Positions 34,369-44,345 of a stretch of 64,000 nt of DNA are shown here, piece by piece. Origin of the DNA: Paenibacillaceae bacterium (lineage in GTDB: Bacteria; Bacillota; Bacilli; Paenibacillales; NBRC-103111); contig JAQSYI010000022.1 of assembly GCA_029256185.1 (NCBI GenBank), positions 62,001-126,000 on the forward strand, written 5' to 3'. Under the pieces are notes generated by a model. The model had not been told where the DNA came from, did no database searches, and worked only from the letters and a program-made list of their open reading frames with translations. The translations under genes were made by a program, and so were the position numbers. How positions within the stretch are numbered: the stretch's first letter is position 1; each line of letters begins with the position of its first letter.

Positions 34369-37300
34369 TTATTGAACCCGGTGCACCCCAACCGCCTGAT
34401 GGACCGAGCCAATGATGCGGATGGGCACATCCTGCCGCTTGACTACCCCGTTGGCATACGTCAGACGGAAGCCTACCGTATGCTCTCCATTGGGCAGCCG
34501 CTCTGTGAGGGAGCCCAGAATCTCGTCGTACAGCTCTCCCGTATAGCGCGTGGCGTCTCCATCGGCAGCCGCCAGCAGGGCGTAGAGGGCAATGGCGTTG
34601 CCGTTCATCCCCTCCGCCTCCAGCCAGGCCTCTGCCTGTGCCACCGGGGCCGGCGCACTGGTGATTACGGTCAACAGCTTCTCGCCCGAATAGAAGTCCT
34701 TGGGCGGGGTTTGCGTTTCATGCCCCTGTTCCTGATGGTAGGCCAGCCAGGCCTGCGTATGGTTCACCTCCGCTTCAATAGTCAGAGGCTGCGCCTCCAC
34801 CGTCTTGCTCACCTGATCGGCTTCATAACCGTCGGATACCGCAAGCGTCACCAGATAGCTCCCCGGCGCCAAGAAGATTCCCTCCCAACTGTTCTCCGTC
34901 CCCCGGAACATTTCTCCGGCGGGAGTGCGGATGGTCCAGTCATAGGTCAATTCATCCCCGTCCGGGTCGGTGGAGGTGCTGAACAAGGTCACTGTGTCTC
35001 CCTCCCACACCGGCTTCGGCGTCCAGTCGAAATCGGCCACAGGGGGCCTGTTGGTCAGCATCCACTTCGCAGCTGACCAAGGAGAGGCAGCCCCGTCCTG
35101 GTCCCATACCATCATAATGACCTGGACCTTGGCGCCGGAGGGCAGGGCTTGCGCCACCTGATACGCCCCCTCGGCTTCCGCCGTGCTTTGCCCCAGTATG
35201 CCCGTATCCAGATGCACGGTGGCCCCGTCCTCGGACAGGATGCGAATCCGGTAGGCTGAGTACACCGTATTCGGGTCCGGATCGGCTTGCCGCCACTGGA
35301 TCAACGGTGTAGGAGTCGCCGGGGTCGGATCGCCTTGGGTACCATAGGGATAGGTCACTTCAACAGACGGCGGGAAGTTGATTTTGAACCACACGGTATT
35401 GCTCCAATCCGACCACAGGCTGTCATCATGATCCGTTACCCGCATCCTTACCTGCAGCTTTTCTCCCGTGGGAAGGTCACTTGGGAACGTAAAGCCGTTC
35501 CATTGGGAACCGGTATCCTGCCGGGCTGTCTCTCCCGTATTCCAGACCATGGAGCCGTCCTCCCGCAATACTTCCAGGTAGAACTTGTTAAAGTGGTTCC
35601 ACTCCCGGTCAGTCTGGTACCAGTTGACGGAGGGCCGCTTGTTGGAGCTGATCAGCGCCGGCGACTCCCTGGTGCCCGTGGGGGCCGTAATGGTAACAGA
35701 CGGTTTGGAGTTAATCACCATCCACCCGATAGTGGACCATTCGGACAGATTCTGCCCATCCCCCACCTGCACCTGTACCTGGTACTTTTTGCCCCGGATC
35801 AGATCCACATTCACTTGCCAGGATGCGTCTGCGGAACTGGTCCATTGACTGGCCTCCCCGGTTGCAGCAACCGGAGCGCCGTATTCGTCGAGCACCTTCA
35901 CATTATACGTTTTGAAGATGGTTCCCGGATCTGCATCCAGCTGCCTCCAGCGGATCACCGGACGGATGCTGTTCTCCAGAACGGCGAGGCTTGCCGAGGA
36001 ACCGTTGGGGTAGATCAGGCTGACCGTAGGCGAGTGTACGACCGGACCGGGTGTTGCGATCATAATGGTTTGCTCCGCCGGGTAGCTCCAGGCGCCATAT
36101 TCATCCATTACCCGCAGGTACAGGATATACATCCCCGTCTTGGCAGGTGAAATGAGCTTGCTTTTGACCAGTTGCCCATCGGGGTCCAGATAGTAATACT
36201 CCCGGTCCACTATCCCCCGGTTGGCCCCATAGTTTAATCCCGTATCGTCCGGGGCGGAAAAGCTTCCGGTTGCCGGATCATAGCGGTCCGGATCATAGCT
36301 GGAGTCGCTCCAGGCTATGGTTTTATCCGCCTGGACCGTGGCGGTAAACTGTGCCACAGGCCGCCGGTGAACGGTCATCTTCTGCGTATAGCTGTTGGAA
36401 GGCTTCCGGTACTCCCCGAACACCATGCTGGGGTAGCGGTAGTCCGGGTGGGGGTCATCTTCCGCCGACAGGCTGATGTGGTACACCCCAACCTTATCGA
36501 ACAGGAGCTGGCCGTCTGAGTACACTTGTCCGTTCAAAGCGGATAGCCCCTGGTTATGCAGGAACTTCGGTGTATGGGCGTAGCTCCAACGGAAGGAGCC
36601 GGACCGCGGGTCGTTCTCCGGGTCCTCGAACGAGACGTTCTCATATTGCACAACCGCCCGGGCAGTTCCTTCTTCCCAGATGGCGTATCCGTTCAGCCAG
36701 GTGGTTTCTACGACGGGAACAGCCTTCATGATGATTGGCGCAAACGCCACATAACCCTTTTCGGAGAAGGGACCGAATTTCCCGGAAGCAAAGGTGCTGT
36801 CCGTTGCTTCCAGATAAGGTACCCCATTAACCGCCAGCTCCAGCTTGTTGCCGCTGGCCGTTACTCTCAGGGCAACCTCCACCCCATTTTGGAAGGCATA
36901 AGGTATACTGGCCAGCACAAACCGGGTGCCATTCACGTACTTGGACAAGCAGAGCACCACGCCATTGGTCTCCACCGCGTATCGGTTCTTAGGGTCCTGC
37001 ATCCTAAAGGACAATCCTGCCAGCCGGTCCGTTTCTGTCTCCACCTGATCCAAGGTCAAACTGGTGGACAAGGTGACATTTTCCCCTGCAACCGGTGAAA
37101 CATATTGGCCACGCTGCAGGAAGCTGCCGAGCAAAAGAGAGGTTGAAGGAGTCCCTTGTGATAAGAAAAGAGTGGTCCCACCATCCACATACTGACCAGT
37201 CGTAAAATTAGCAGTAGTCCATACACCTTCATTCATAACCATTCCATCTCCAACTGGAATACCCCATGGCGCACTTTGTGGTGCCCCTCGATTGCTTAAA

Positions 37301-40300
37301 TTAGTTTGTAATACATTACCTCCACCAACCTTCCAATACGGGGTAATATTAATAGTTGGAGGATTAAGAATTTTACCATCTAACGTATAGGCATTGCCAC
37401 CCCAAGCTCCCGTTAACGGATTAACCCCCTGCCCATTGAGGGCTGTTAATTGTGTTTCAAGTGTAGGCTGTACTGCTCCGGTATCCATGTCTAACGTTTC
37501 ATTGTAAACCCAATTTTGCATGTAGAATCCATTTTGACCATACTTCATTGAATAAACAGTAAGTTTCCTGGTGATGGGATTCATCGCTATGGCCTGTAGA
37601 TTACTCATTTCGATTGAAAGATAATCCGGGAAACCAACAGGCTCACCGCGTGTTAATCTGTCCCCCTCTAAACGGGTTCTCCACAGCTCGTTTCCCATCG
37701 GATCTGTTTTTACAATGAACAAACCAACGTCTGCCTCCGGGTTAGAATACTTAGAAAGACTGTAAGTTGGCATACCTGACACATACTGACGAATGTGTAC
37801 ATTCACATAACTATACACATTTCCGTCTTCATCTACATGAGATTTCCACCTCTGATATGTTTTCCAATACGGTCTAGCATCAGCATGATATTCATTTGTA
37901 GGCTGAAGTTTATAATTGGGTGTGTAGACAATCTGGGCCTTCAGTGTACTATTGGGGTTAATCTTTTGTACTAATTGACCAGCACTGTTATATCTACTCA
38001 CCGTATAAATGTCTTCGTACCCTAAGCTACCCCACGTGTCCCAAGTTCCTATGCCCTTACTGCTACCTCCTTCAGTAAGGATAAGATCGTCCCCATGAAC
38101 TCTCAAAAAATAATTCTCAGGCACAAAATCTAAAGACTCACTGTTTAAAGGAGTCACTAATGGAATATCAAACACGTTCTTCTGGACCCCAGAGTAAGCG
38201 TCATATACTATAATGCGATAAAAAGAAGTATAGTCACTAATCGTCCACTGAAATCCTCCTTCTGGAGTACCATCATCATAACTCTCTTCCCGCATTGCAG
38301 TTGGATGAACGATAATACCTGCTTTGTACAAATACCTGTCACCCATGAAATACTGTAATTTGCTAATGTATTCACTTGTCTTTTGAGTACCACCGGGAGC
38401 GCTACTACCATAGCTAGTAGCTGGAACATTATAGTTTGAAAGTAATCCTGGTATCATCGGCTCCAAAATAAAGTCATATGGATTCTCTTCTGGTGTTTCC
38501 CATACCATTTCAATCGTTTGCTCTGAACCTGCCACCGTAGTATGTGTAACGATTTTAGGTGTTTTTGACTTGTTCATTGCATACAAGTAAGGTAAACGTT
38601 CTAGATTTGTTTGCTGTTCAAAGAATACATACTTATTATTTGACATGATACTAGCCTTACTTTGGGCACCTACACCTACAGCAAGCTTTAGAGCTGTATA
38701 TTCTTCGCCCTGATTCAATACTCTAACACTATTAGATGGGTCCCACGTACCACTTTTCTTAAAAGGAATTAAAACCGGGATATTGCTTTGTAAAGTCGTT
38801 CCTTCCTGCCCTCTATAAGCATAAATCCTACTGTTGCCTAAACCACCATTATGGTACCCTATAAACGATTCTGAGTTATAGAAATAAAAACCCCTTAACT
38901 GGGCAGGAGCCTCAGCTAAACGTCCTAAGCCTAATGAAAGCTTACCAGAAGCATCTCTGATCCACAGACTCTTTTTCTGTGGTTCCGTACTGTTCACTTT
39001 ATACATATTCCAGCCCAGCATCTGTTCAGCCGTGAAGACCTGGGCCGGATTGACCTGCGGCAGCTTGTTCTCGCCCTTCATCTCGAAGGATACCTGCGGT
39101 GCCAGGTTGATCACATTGGTGGTGCGGGATGCCGCTTCCTGGGTGGTCATGGCATAGGCTTGCATGCCTGTGCCTTCTTTTACCAGCACATCAAACAGAT
39201 ATCTTCCTACTCTGGCAGGGCTTAGGACTGCCTTGGTCATGTCTCCGGACAGCGGCTGCCACAGATCGTCTTCAAAGCCGTTGTTGGCCGCATCGTATTT
39301 GAACCGGTATTCGGCGCTGACAAGGGGATCCCCGTCCGGGCTATAGGACTTGTTGTAGATGGTGATGGGCTGGCCCCGGATACCCAGAGGCGGCACGTCC
39401 AGCTTGCCTACAGGCGGTTGATCGGGATGCACAATGATGTTGCATTGGGTGGTGTTCAAGCTTCTTAAGGCCGGATTGCCGTTGTCCCAGACCGCCAGGG
39501 AAACGGTAACGGTGATGTCATTGGTTGTGCTGTTGGTATAGACCTCCTGCTTGTTGGTCCACTCGTCTTTGGTGTAGTCGATGAGACGGCCAATGGGACT
39601 GTAGCTGGCTTTGGAGCTGAACAGAGAGGCATGCACGGCCCTTCCGGATTTCACTTCGGTCGGACAACCAATGACGGCCACGGGATTGGGAGGAATAATG
39701 GTCAGACTGGCGCTGAGATTGATGCTGGCCCCGTATTCGTCCGTGATCTGGCCCTGGACGTTGTTCCATTGTCCGCCTCCGCCTGTTGTAGATATATTGG
39801 TAAAATATTCCTGATTACTCTCGAAATTTCTCTGAGCGGGTATGCCACGAATCCAGGGAGAGGAGCTGTCGCTGAAGTTAGTCTGGAAATTGACCGAGTC
39901 TCCATCAGGATCAGACACGTCCATATATTTTAAATCCACCATCGTTCCTTCCACAACCGTATCCACTTGTTTTTGGGTCCAATGATCCAGCCATCTGAGC
40001 TTCCCCTGCGGCGGCTCATTGTCGGTAATTACACCGGGAGAGACATTGACGCTCTTCTCGTTATTCGCTTCATTGGACTCGGCAATAGCATTGCGGCTGT
40101 CGATCACGACCGAGACGGATTGGGGAGTCAGAATCTTGGTGGTGTAGGTTCCGGTAATACTCTGCCCTGGCGCCAAGGAGGAGCTGAACAGCTTCTCGAT
40201 GCCGTAGACCGTGTAATAAAAGTTGGTCCACGGGCGCTGGCTGTTGTTCCGCAGCACATATTCAAACATCACCTGATCCCGCGGCGTGAAGGCGGATGGG

Positions 40301-41316
40301 GAAAAGGTCAGGGACACCACTTCCAGGTCATCGGTCACAGGAGCTGCGGTGGGCGTGGGCGTAGGTGATGCAGAGGCTGAAGATGACGGGGAGCTGATTG
40401 GTTCCCACTCCACTTCCGCGCGGTACGGATATTGATACGTTACTGATTCCAGATCCACGGTGAACGCAGAAAAGTACACCATAAGTGCCGCGCCGTAGGA
40501 AGCCAGCGGCTTGAAGTTATCTTCCACGTAATCGAAGGCTTGCGTGAACCGGACGATAATTCGACTGAAGTCTGGAAAAGTGTCAACCTTACTGACCTCT
40601 ATGGTTGCCGGTTTTGCTTGCCCGGTAATACCTTCACCTTTGGGGCCATCGATAATCGCATTACCATTCACTGTCGCGTTTCCTGTCAGCTGCTCATGAC
40701 TGATAAACGTCGGATTCACCCAATCCCCGCTATCGGTTTCGAAGGCCTTTATGGCACCAGTAAGGCTCAGATTGGAGTCTGTGGTCCCGGGATGAGCTGG
40801 CATACCATAGCTGTCCAAGCATCCGGGCTCTGACATATTACATTTGCTCGTTCTGGTGTCGCCATACTCGTTGTAGCTCTCGCCGATCCGGTTGAAGTTT
40901 GCAACCCAGTTATTACCGTTGGAGCCTTTGGAGTATCGGTACCAAGCATAGTAACCTTGTGTTGTTTGGTTATCGACGGATGTTACCTTAATCGAAATAC
41001 CGGAAAGGCTTTCGGATAACGTGTATGAGGTTTGACCAACAGCCTCGGTAATGGTCTTCTCTATTGCATTGGTCTGATAATTCACGATTGTCAATGACTT
41101 GATCTTATAATCAGCTTTTTCAATGACGTTATTTGGCGTAAGGGTCGAATACTTACTGTATGCATTGCCGCCGAAGCTGTCGGTTTCAAAGGTCAGCGAT
41201 ATGCTCTCAGCAAAAGCCACGCCGCTGCTTGTTGGCCAGAGCACACTGGCGAGGACGGTCACGGCCAGCAGCACCGCCAGGAAAGCAGCCGCTTTTTTCG
41301 GATGCCGTTTGATCAT
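34369..41316 (-). CDS. Giant secreted multidomain protein (CARDB, propeller-like, lectin-like, Ig/FN3-like, PKD)
   Basis: 2315 residues. A signal peptide (AAAFLAVLLAVTVLASVLW) is followed by an N-terminal part without a family call, an S/P/T-rich linker (about 305-320), a CARDB domain (about 322-424, NNSQRPWTNFYYTVYG and ESNEANNEKSVNVS), and further Ig-like units. Residues 775-1390 look like a beta-propeller or repeat region. A concanavalin-like domain follows (about 1390-1525, RLAGLSFRMQDPKNRYAVET). Three related Ig/FN3-like repeats (about 1760-2095; SVTITAPTGT, WSDWSNTVW) and a PKD domain (about 2094-2175, DFDWTPKPVWEGDTVTLFST) end the protein. No catalytic site recognised, so a structural or adhesive surface role is likely. 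It starts 10 nt after the SLH gene stop, with GAGAGGAG upstream. The middle and the N-terminal part are AT-richer than the flanks. Confidence 0.85.
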   Translation of the reverse strand: MIKRHPKKAAAFLAVLLAVTVLASVLWPTSSGVAFAESISLTFETDSFGGNAYSKYSTLTPNNVIEKADYKIKSLTIVNYQTNAIEKTITEAVGQTSYTLSESLSGISIKVTSVDNQTTQGYYAWYRYSKGSNGNNWVANFNRIGESYNEYGDTRTSKCNMSEPGCLDSYGMPAHPGTTDSNLSLTGAIKAFETDSGDWVNPTFISHEQLTGNATVNGNAIIDGPKGEGITGQAKPATIEVSKVDTFPDFSRIIVRFTQAFDYVEDNFKPLASYGAALMVYFSAFTVDLESVTYQYPYRAEVEWEPISSPSSSASASPTPTPTAAPVTDDLEVVSLTFSPSAFTPRDQVMFEYVLRNNSQRPWTNFYYTVYGIEKLFSSSLAPGQSITGTYTTKILTPQSVSVVIDSRNAIAESNEANNEKSVNVSPGVITDNEPPQGKLRWLDHWTQKQVDTVVEGTMVDLKYMDVSDPDGDSVNFQTNFSDSSSPWIRGIPAQRNFESNQEYFTNISTTGGGGQWNNVQGQITDEYGASINLSASLTIIPPNPVAVIGCPTEVKSGRAVHASLFSSKASYSPIGRLIDYTKDEWTNKQEVYTNSTTNDITVTVSLAVWDNGNPALRSLNTTQCNIIVHPDQPPVGKLDVPPLGIRGQPITIYNKSYSPDGDPLVSAEYRFKYDAANNGFEDDLWQPLSGDMTKAVLSPARVGRYLFDVLVKEGTGMQAYAMTTQEAASRTTNVINLAPQVSFEMKGENKLPQVNPAQVFTAEQMLGWNMYKVNSTEPQKKSLWIRDASGKLSLGLGRLAEAPAQLRGFYFYNSESFIGYHNGGLGNSRIYAYRGQEGTTLQSNIPVLIPFKKSGTWDPSNSVRVLNQGEEYTALKLAVGVGAQSKASIMSNNKYVFFEQQTNLERLPYLYAMNKSKTPKIVTHTTVAGSEQTIEMVWETPEENPYDFILEPMIPGLLSNYNVPATSYGSSAPGGTQKTSEYISKLQYFMGDRYLYKAGIIVHPTAMREESYDDGTPEGGFQWTISDYTSFYRIIVYDAYSGVQKNVFDIPLVTPLNSESLDFVPENYFLRVHGDDLILTEGGSSKGIGTWDTWGSLGYEDIYTVSRYNSAGQLVQKINPNSTLKAQIVYTPNYKLQPTNEYHADARPYWKTYQRWKSHVDEDGNVYSYVNVHIRQYVSGMPTYSLSKYSNPEADVGLFIVKTDPMGNELWRTRLEGDRLTRGEPVGFPDYLSIEMSNLQAIAMNPITRKLTVYSMKYGQNGFYMQNWVYNETLDMDTGAVQPTLETQLTALNGQGVNPLTGAWGGNAYTLDGKILNPPTINITPYWKVGGGNVLQTNLSNRGAPQSAPWGIPVGDGMVMNEGVWTTANFTTGQYVDGGTTLFLSQGTPSTSLLLGSFLQRGQYVSPVAGENVTLSTSLTLDQVETETDRLAGLSFRMQDPKNRYAVETNGVVLCLSKYVNGTRFVLASIPYAFQNGVEVALRVTASGNKLELAVNGVPYLEATDSTFASGKFGPFSEKGYVAFAPIIMKAVPVVETTWLNGYAIWEEGTARAVVQYENVSFEDPENDPRSGSFRWSYAHTPKFLHNQGLSALNGQVYSDGQLLFDKVGVYHISLSAEDDPHPDYRYPSMVFGEYRKPSNSYTQKMTVHRRPVAQFTATVQADKTIAWSDSSYDPDRYDPATGSFSAPDDTGLNYGANRGIVDREYYYLDPDGQLVKSKLISPAKTGMYILYLRVMDEYGAWSYPAEQTIMIATPGPVVHSPTVSLIYPNGSSASLAVLENSIRPVIRWRQLDADPGTIFKTYNVKVLDEYGAPVAATGEASQWTSSADASWQVNVDLIRGKKYQVQVQVGDGQNLSEWSTIGWMVINSKPSVTITAPTGTRESPALISSNKRPSVNWYQTDREWNHFNKFYLEVLREDGSMVWNTGETARQDTGSQWNGFTFPSDLPTGEKLQVRMRVTDHDDSLWSDWSNTVWFKINFPPSVEVTYPYGTQGDPTPATPTPLIQWRQADPDPNTVYSAYRIRILSEDGATVHLDTGILGQSTAEAEGAYQVAQALPSGAKVQVIMMVWDQDGAASPWSAAKWMLTNRPPVADFDWTPKPVWEGDTVTLFSTSTDPDGDELTYDWTIRTPAGEMFRGTENSWEGIFLAPGSYLVTLAVSDGYEADQVSKTVEAQPLTIEAEVNHTQAWLAYHQEQGHETQTPPKDFYSGEKLLTVITSAPAPVAQAEAWLEAEGMNGNAIALYALLAAADGDATRYTGELYDEILGSLTERLPNGEHTVGFRLTYANGVVKRQDVPIRIIGSVHQAVGVHRVQ

Positions 41317-41326
41317 GCTGCTCCTC

Positions 41327-42559
41327 TCATTCCCCGCCAATCCACTCCGGCGTCACGACTCGAAGAATTTGTTTTGTGTACTGTTTGTTGCCCGGAATGC
41401 TCGGCGTGTACAGTTCCAGTGATAAACGTTGCTTAGTCTTCATCTTTTTCGGGAAAATAACGGCAGACAAGTCTCCAGACTTACTTTTAAAGACATTGGT
41501 CATCCCCACCAGATTTCCGTTCGCCAAAGCATTATAATCATCAATCACTGCTCCTAACGTGTTCACTGGAGCATAATCTCTTGGTCCATAGACATTCGTA
41601 TCTTTATTAAAAACCGTCCGGCCTTTGAAGTACACTAGATAAGCTGGCATATTCTTCGTCAAATACGGGCTGCTTGCAGACGTTTTGAAGTTATACCACT
41701 TCAACGTCTCCACGGGCGGCAGCTCTTCTAAAAACGGCGCGTTCGGGTCCTCCAGATCAATGGCCAGGATCGCGTCTAACTCAGCGCGGTACAGCCCGTC
41801 ATCAGATTCAATGAACAGATCATCTGGATTCCACTGGCTGTTGGGATGCAGCTTGCCAAAGTATTGCGGTATCACCTCAAAAATATTCGTCTTATGCCAC
41901 AGCACCTCCGCGCGGCTTACCGCATGCAGGTCCGCCTCCAATGTCTTACCCGCCTTCACCGCCAGAATCCGCTCAATGATGGTTACGGCCTGGGCGCGGG
42001 TGGTGGTGCCTTCCTCATTCAATGTGCCTGTATCATCTATTCCTTGGATCAGCCCGGACTTGGTAGCCAGGTACATCCACTTCTTATCTTCATCAGTCTT
42101 CTGTCCTGCAGCCCTTGCCGCCATCCGGGCCATTTCCCCGCGGGTCATGGGCGTGTTCCAGTCCCCGCTGTTGAAGTCGCTCCATTGATGCAGTCCTGCA
42201 TTCACCGCAGCGTTCATGTAGGGCGTGTACCACGCCTCCTCCGCCTTGGCTGACCCTGCCGGCAGCTTCAGCGCCGACACGGCCAGCTTGGTAAATTCGG
42301 CGCGGCTGACCTGCTGCTCCGGACGAAAAGTACTGTCCTCGTAGCCGTCCACGTACCCCTTGCTTATTGCCAGCTCAATGGCAGGCTGGGCCCAATGTCC
42401 CCGGACATCCGTCATGGCAGCTACGGTGGAATTCTCTTGTGCATAAGTTCCTGCGGGCAGAATTTCCTTGCCTCCCTGGGCCAAAGCCCATCCCATGCCG
42501 CCACTGCCCAGAATCACCGCTGCTGCTGCTCCTGCCAACCATCTCGCTTGTTTTCCCAT
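41327..42559 (-). CDS. S-layer homology (SLH) domain protein
   Basis: 410 residues. A signal peptide (WLAGAAAAVILGSGGMGWAL) is followed by three SLH modules (about 47-105, 106-155 and 158-215; VRGHWAQPAIELAISKGYVD, TRGEMARMAARAAG, TTRAQAVTIIERIL). SLH modules bind pyruvylated wall polymer and anchor proteins to the cell surface. The remaining 195 residues match no family I recognise and are AT-richer. It is transcribed with the giant protein (10 nt apart), so it may anchor or assemble it. GGGAGGG precedes the ATG. Confidence 0.9.
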   Translation of the reverse strand: MGKQARWLAGAAAAVILGSGGMGWALAQGGKEILPAGTYAQENSTVAAMTDVRGHWAQPAIELAISKGYVDGYEDSTFRPEQQVSRAEFTKLAVSALKLPAGSAKAEEAWYTPYMNAAVNAGLHQWSDFNSGDWNTPMTRGEMARMAARAAGQKTDEDKKWMYLATKSGLIQGIDDTGTLNEEGTTTRAQAVTIIERILAVKAGKTLEADLHAVSRAEVLWHKTNIFEVIPQYFGKLHPNSQWNPDDLFIESDDGLYRAELDAILAIDLEDPNAPFLEELPPVETLKWYNFKTSASSPYLTKNMPAYLVYFKGRTVFNKDTNVYGPRDYAPVNTLGAVIDDYNALANGNLVGMTNVFKSKSGDLSAVIFPKKMKTKQRLSLELYTPSIPGNKQYTKQILRVVTPEWIGGE

Positions 42560-42680
42560 ATTCTTAATTCCCTCCCATATTCATCTGCGTTGTTTTGGTC
42601 CTCTTCTAATAGGACACGCCTACCCCCTCACTTGTCTACGGCTTTTGGAAAAAATACACACATTCTACATATTTTGCGGC

Positions 42681-42721
42681 AAAAAGCCCCGAAATGCGGC
42701 ATTAAGCCTACACTCCGGGGC
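42681..42721 (-). terminator. Terminator-like hairpin in the leader of the SLH operon (possible attenuator)
   Basis: On the minus strand GCCCCG (42716-42721) pairs with CGGGGC (42686-42691) around a loop with an inner GGC/GCC pair, followed directly by TTTTT. It lies between the promoter at 42750-42778 and the SLH start, so transcripts must read through it. A competing hairpin (GCGG-AAGAA-CCGC) overlaps its 5' arm. No known riboswitch class was recognised. Confidence 0.6.
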
Positions 42722-42749
42722 GGTTCTTCCGCACCATATGATTGTTCCT

Positions 42750-42778
42750 ATTATAATCCCAAAACCTCTCAATTTCAA
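42750..42778 (-). promoter_or_regulatory. Sigma-A promoter of the SLH operon
   Basis: TTGAAA (42773-42778), 17-bp spacer, TATAAT (42750-42755) on the minus strand. It gives a leader of about 185 nt before the SLH ATG, long enough for a regulatory element. Confidence 0.75.
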
Positions 42779-42847
42779 CCATATTTTTCAGATACCAAAA
42801 AATTTAACATTCCTTTGCCTCAAAACATCCGTAACTCAGCAGCCAAA

Positions 42848-44239
42848 TCATTCCGCGCCCCGGGCTATGCTGCATATTACCGGCAACAGTGCATCGGCCA
42901 TCTGAGCATGTCCCGCGTCATTGGGATGTACCCAGTTGCTATGCCGCCGGACCTGCACATCCGTATATTTGTTGGCAGGCTCCCAACGGTGGTCAAAACC
43001 GTATTCCGGGTCCAGCACAAGCAGCATGGGGCAGATCCGGATTCCTTTCTTCCGGGACTCTTCGTTATCCCAGCGCTCCAGAACCCGCAGTGCTGCCTCC
43101 TGGATATTGCGCAAATACCGGATGCCCAGAGCGCGGCAGCCCAGTTGAATGCCCCACGAATCTTGATCGGCTCCCCCAAGCGGCAGGTTAATGATAATGC
43201 CTGTGTCCGGAGCATGGGAATGAATCATATCGATCAGCCGCTGCAGGCTGTCCAGATAAGAATCGATGCTTCCGCCAATGCCGTCTACAAGCTGGAATTC
43301 ATTAGCTCCGAACAGCAAGGTCACAATATCCGGCTTGCCCTCCCGCTCCAGCAGATTCAATAACCCCCTGTTGCGGCTCAGATACTTGCCGTAATCCGCC
43401 TCAAAGCCGGGGTCCTGATGAACGGCTTCCCATTCCTGCCCGTTCCATTGCCGCAGCAATGTGCCCAGCTTCCGCTCCGGATCACAGACCAGATCGCCGG
43501 GTTGCGGATAAAGCGGATAACCATCTATGCCATAGCAAAGGTCAACACCCGATTGAATTGCTTCATTGGGATCAGCAACACGCGTGCTGATATCTTCTGC
43601 CGGAGCACAGGCGGCCCGCTGGAAACCCTGGTAGGCGTACCCATCAGGATCCCCATGAACCACGCTGCTCCAAAACGACACATTGCCCCGGTAGCGTTCT
43701 CCCGCCACCCCTTTGGGGAACAAAAACGGGGAGTCGCCTCCATCGGCTTCTCCCAACCGGGTCAGATAATTCAGCGCTGTCCAGCCGCCGCGGCCCTCGC
43801 GGTTCACCCGGCCGTTATCGTAGGTGCGCAGGCCCGCACTGCGGAGCCCTGGCAGCTTATCCTGCACCTTCGCCACATAAGTTCCGTTGCGGGTGATGCT
43901 GTCCCCGATGCACAGCACAGAGCAGGGAGCGGGCAATTCCGCCGGAACAATCTCGATGACCGTCTGTTTCTCGGCTACTACCGCAAGCTCCAGATTCAGC
44001 ACCTGCAGACACAGGAGAAACTCACCGGCGGACAAGCTGCAGCCGGAGGTAGCGGCCGCGCCTGGTTCGATCCGCCAGTATTCCCGGTATTGCCGGCCGT
44101 AATCACAGATGATTCGAACCGTTTCATCTGCGGACAGCCCGATGACCGCGTGACGGAAATAAATATGAAATTGCTCGGGAGCTTCCGCACTCCCCGCAGG
44201 TATGCAGATGCGTTCAGGCAGTACAATTCGTTGCGGCAC
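42848..44239 (-). CDS. SGNH/GDSL-type hydrolase (probable carbohydrate esterase)
   Basis: 463 residues. A beta-sandwich-like N-terminal part (1-105) is followed by the SGNH core: catalytic Ser in CIGDSITRNGTY, Gly in NREGRGGW, Asn in LLFGANEF and the Asp/His pair in HSNWVHPNDAGH. The family removes acetyl or acyl groups from polysaccharides or lipids. No signal peptide is seen. The start is a GTG at 44239 with AGGAG 10 nt upstream. It stands alone, with its own extended -10 promoter. Substrate unknown. Confidence 0.85.
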   Translation of the reverse strand: MPQRIVLPERICIPAGSAEAPEQFHIYFRHAVIGLSADETVRIICDYGRQYREYWRIEPGAAATSGCSLSAGEFLLCLQVLNLELAVVAEKQTVIEIVPAELPAPCSVLCIGDSITRNGTYVAKVQDKLPGLRSAGLRTYDNGRVNREGRGGWTALNYLTRLGEADGGDSPFLFPKGVAGERYRGNVSFWSSVVHGDPDGYAYQGFQRAACAPAEDISTRVADPNEAIQSGVDLCYGIDGYPLYPQPGDLVCDPERKLGTLLRQWNGQEWEAVHQDPGFEADYGKYLSRNRGLLNLLEREGKPDIVTLLFGANEFQLVDGIGGSIDSYLDSLQRLIDMIHSHAPDTGIIINLPLGGADQDSWGIQLGCRALGIRYLRNIQEAALRVLERWDNEESRKKGIRICPMLLVLDPEYGFDHRWEPANKYTDVQVRRHSNWVHPNDAGHAQMADALLPVICSIARGAE

Positions 44240-44278
44240 AAGTCATTTCTCCTATCCGGATTATGTAATATTTCATTC

Positions 44279-44287
44279 ATTGTACCA
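44279..44287 (-). promoter_or_regulatory. Extended -10 promoter of the SGNH hydrolase gene
   Basis: The minus strand reads TGG-TACAAT 40 nt before the GTG start. No good -35 box is seen. Confidence 0.45.
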
Positions 44288-44345
44288 CGGAAGAAGCTGC
44301 CTTTTTACCTGTGCAATGTGCTGTTTTAGTGCTCTATTACCATCT

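Noticed and set aside
42560..42760. A known riboswitch (for example c-di-GMP type) in the SLH leader
   Set aside because: The conserved core of the classes I know was not found; only a promoter and a terminator-like hairpin are supported.
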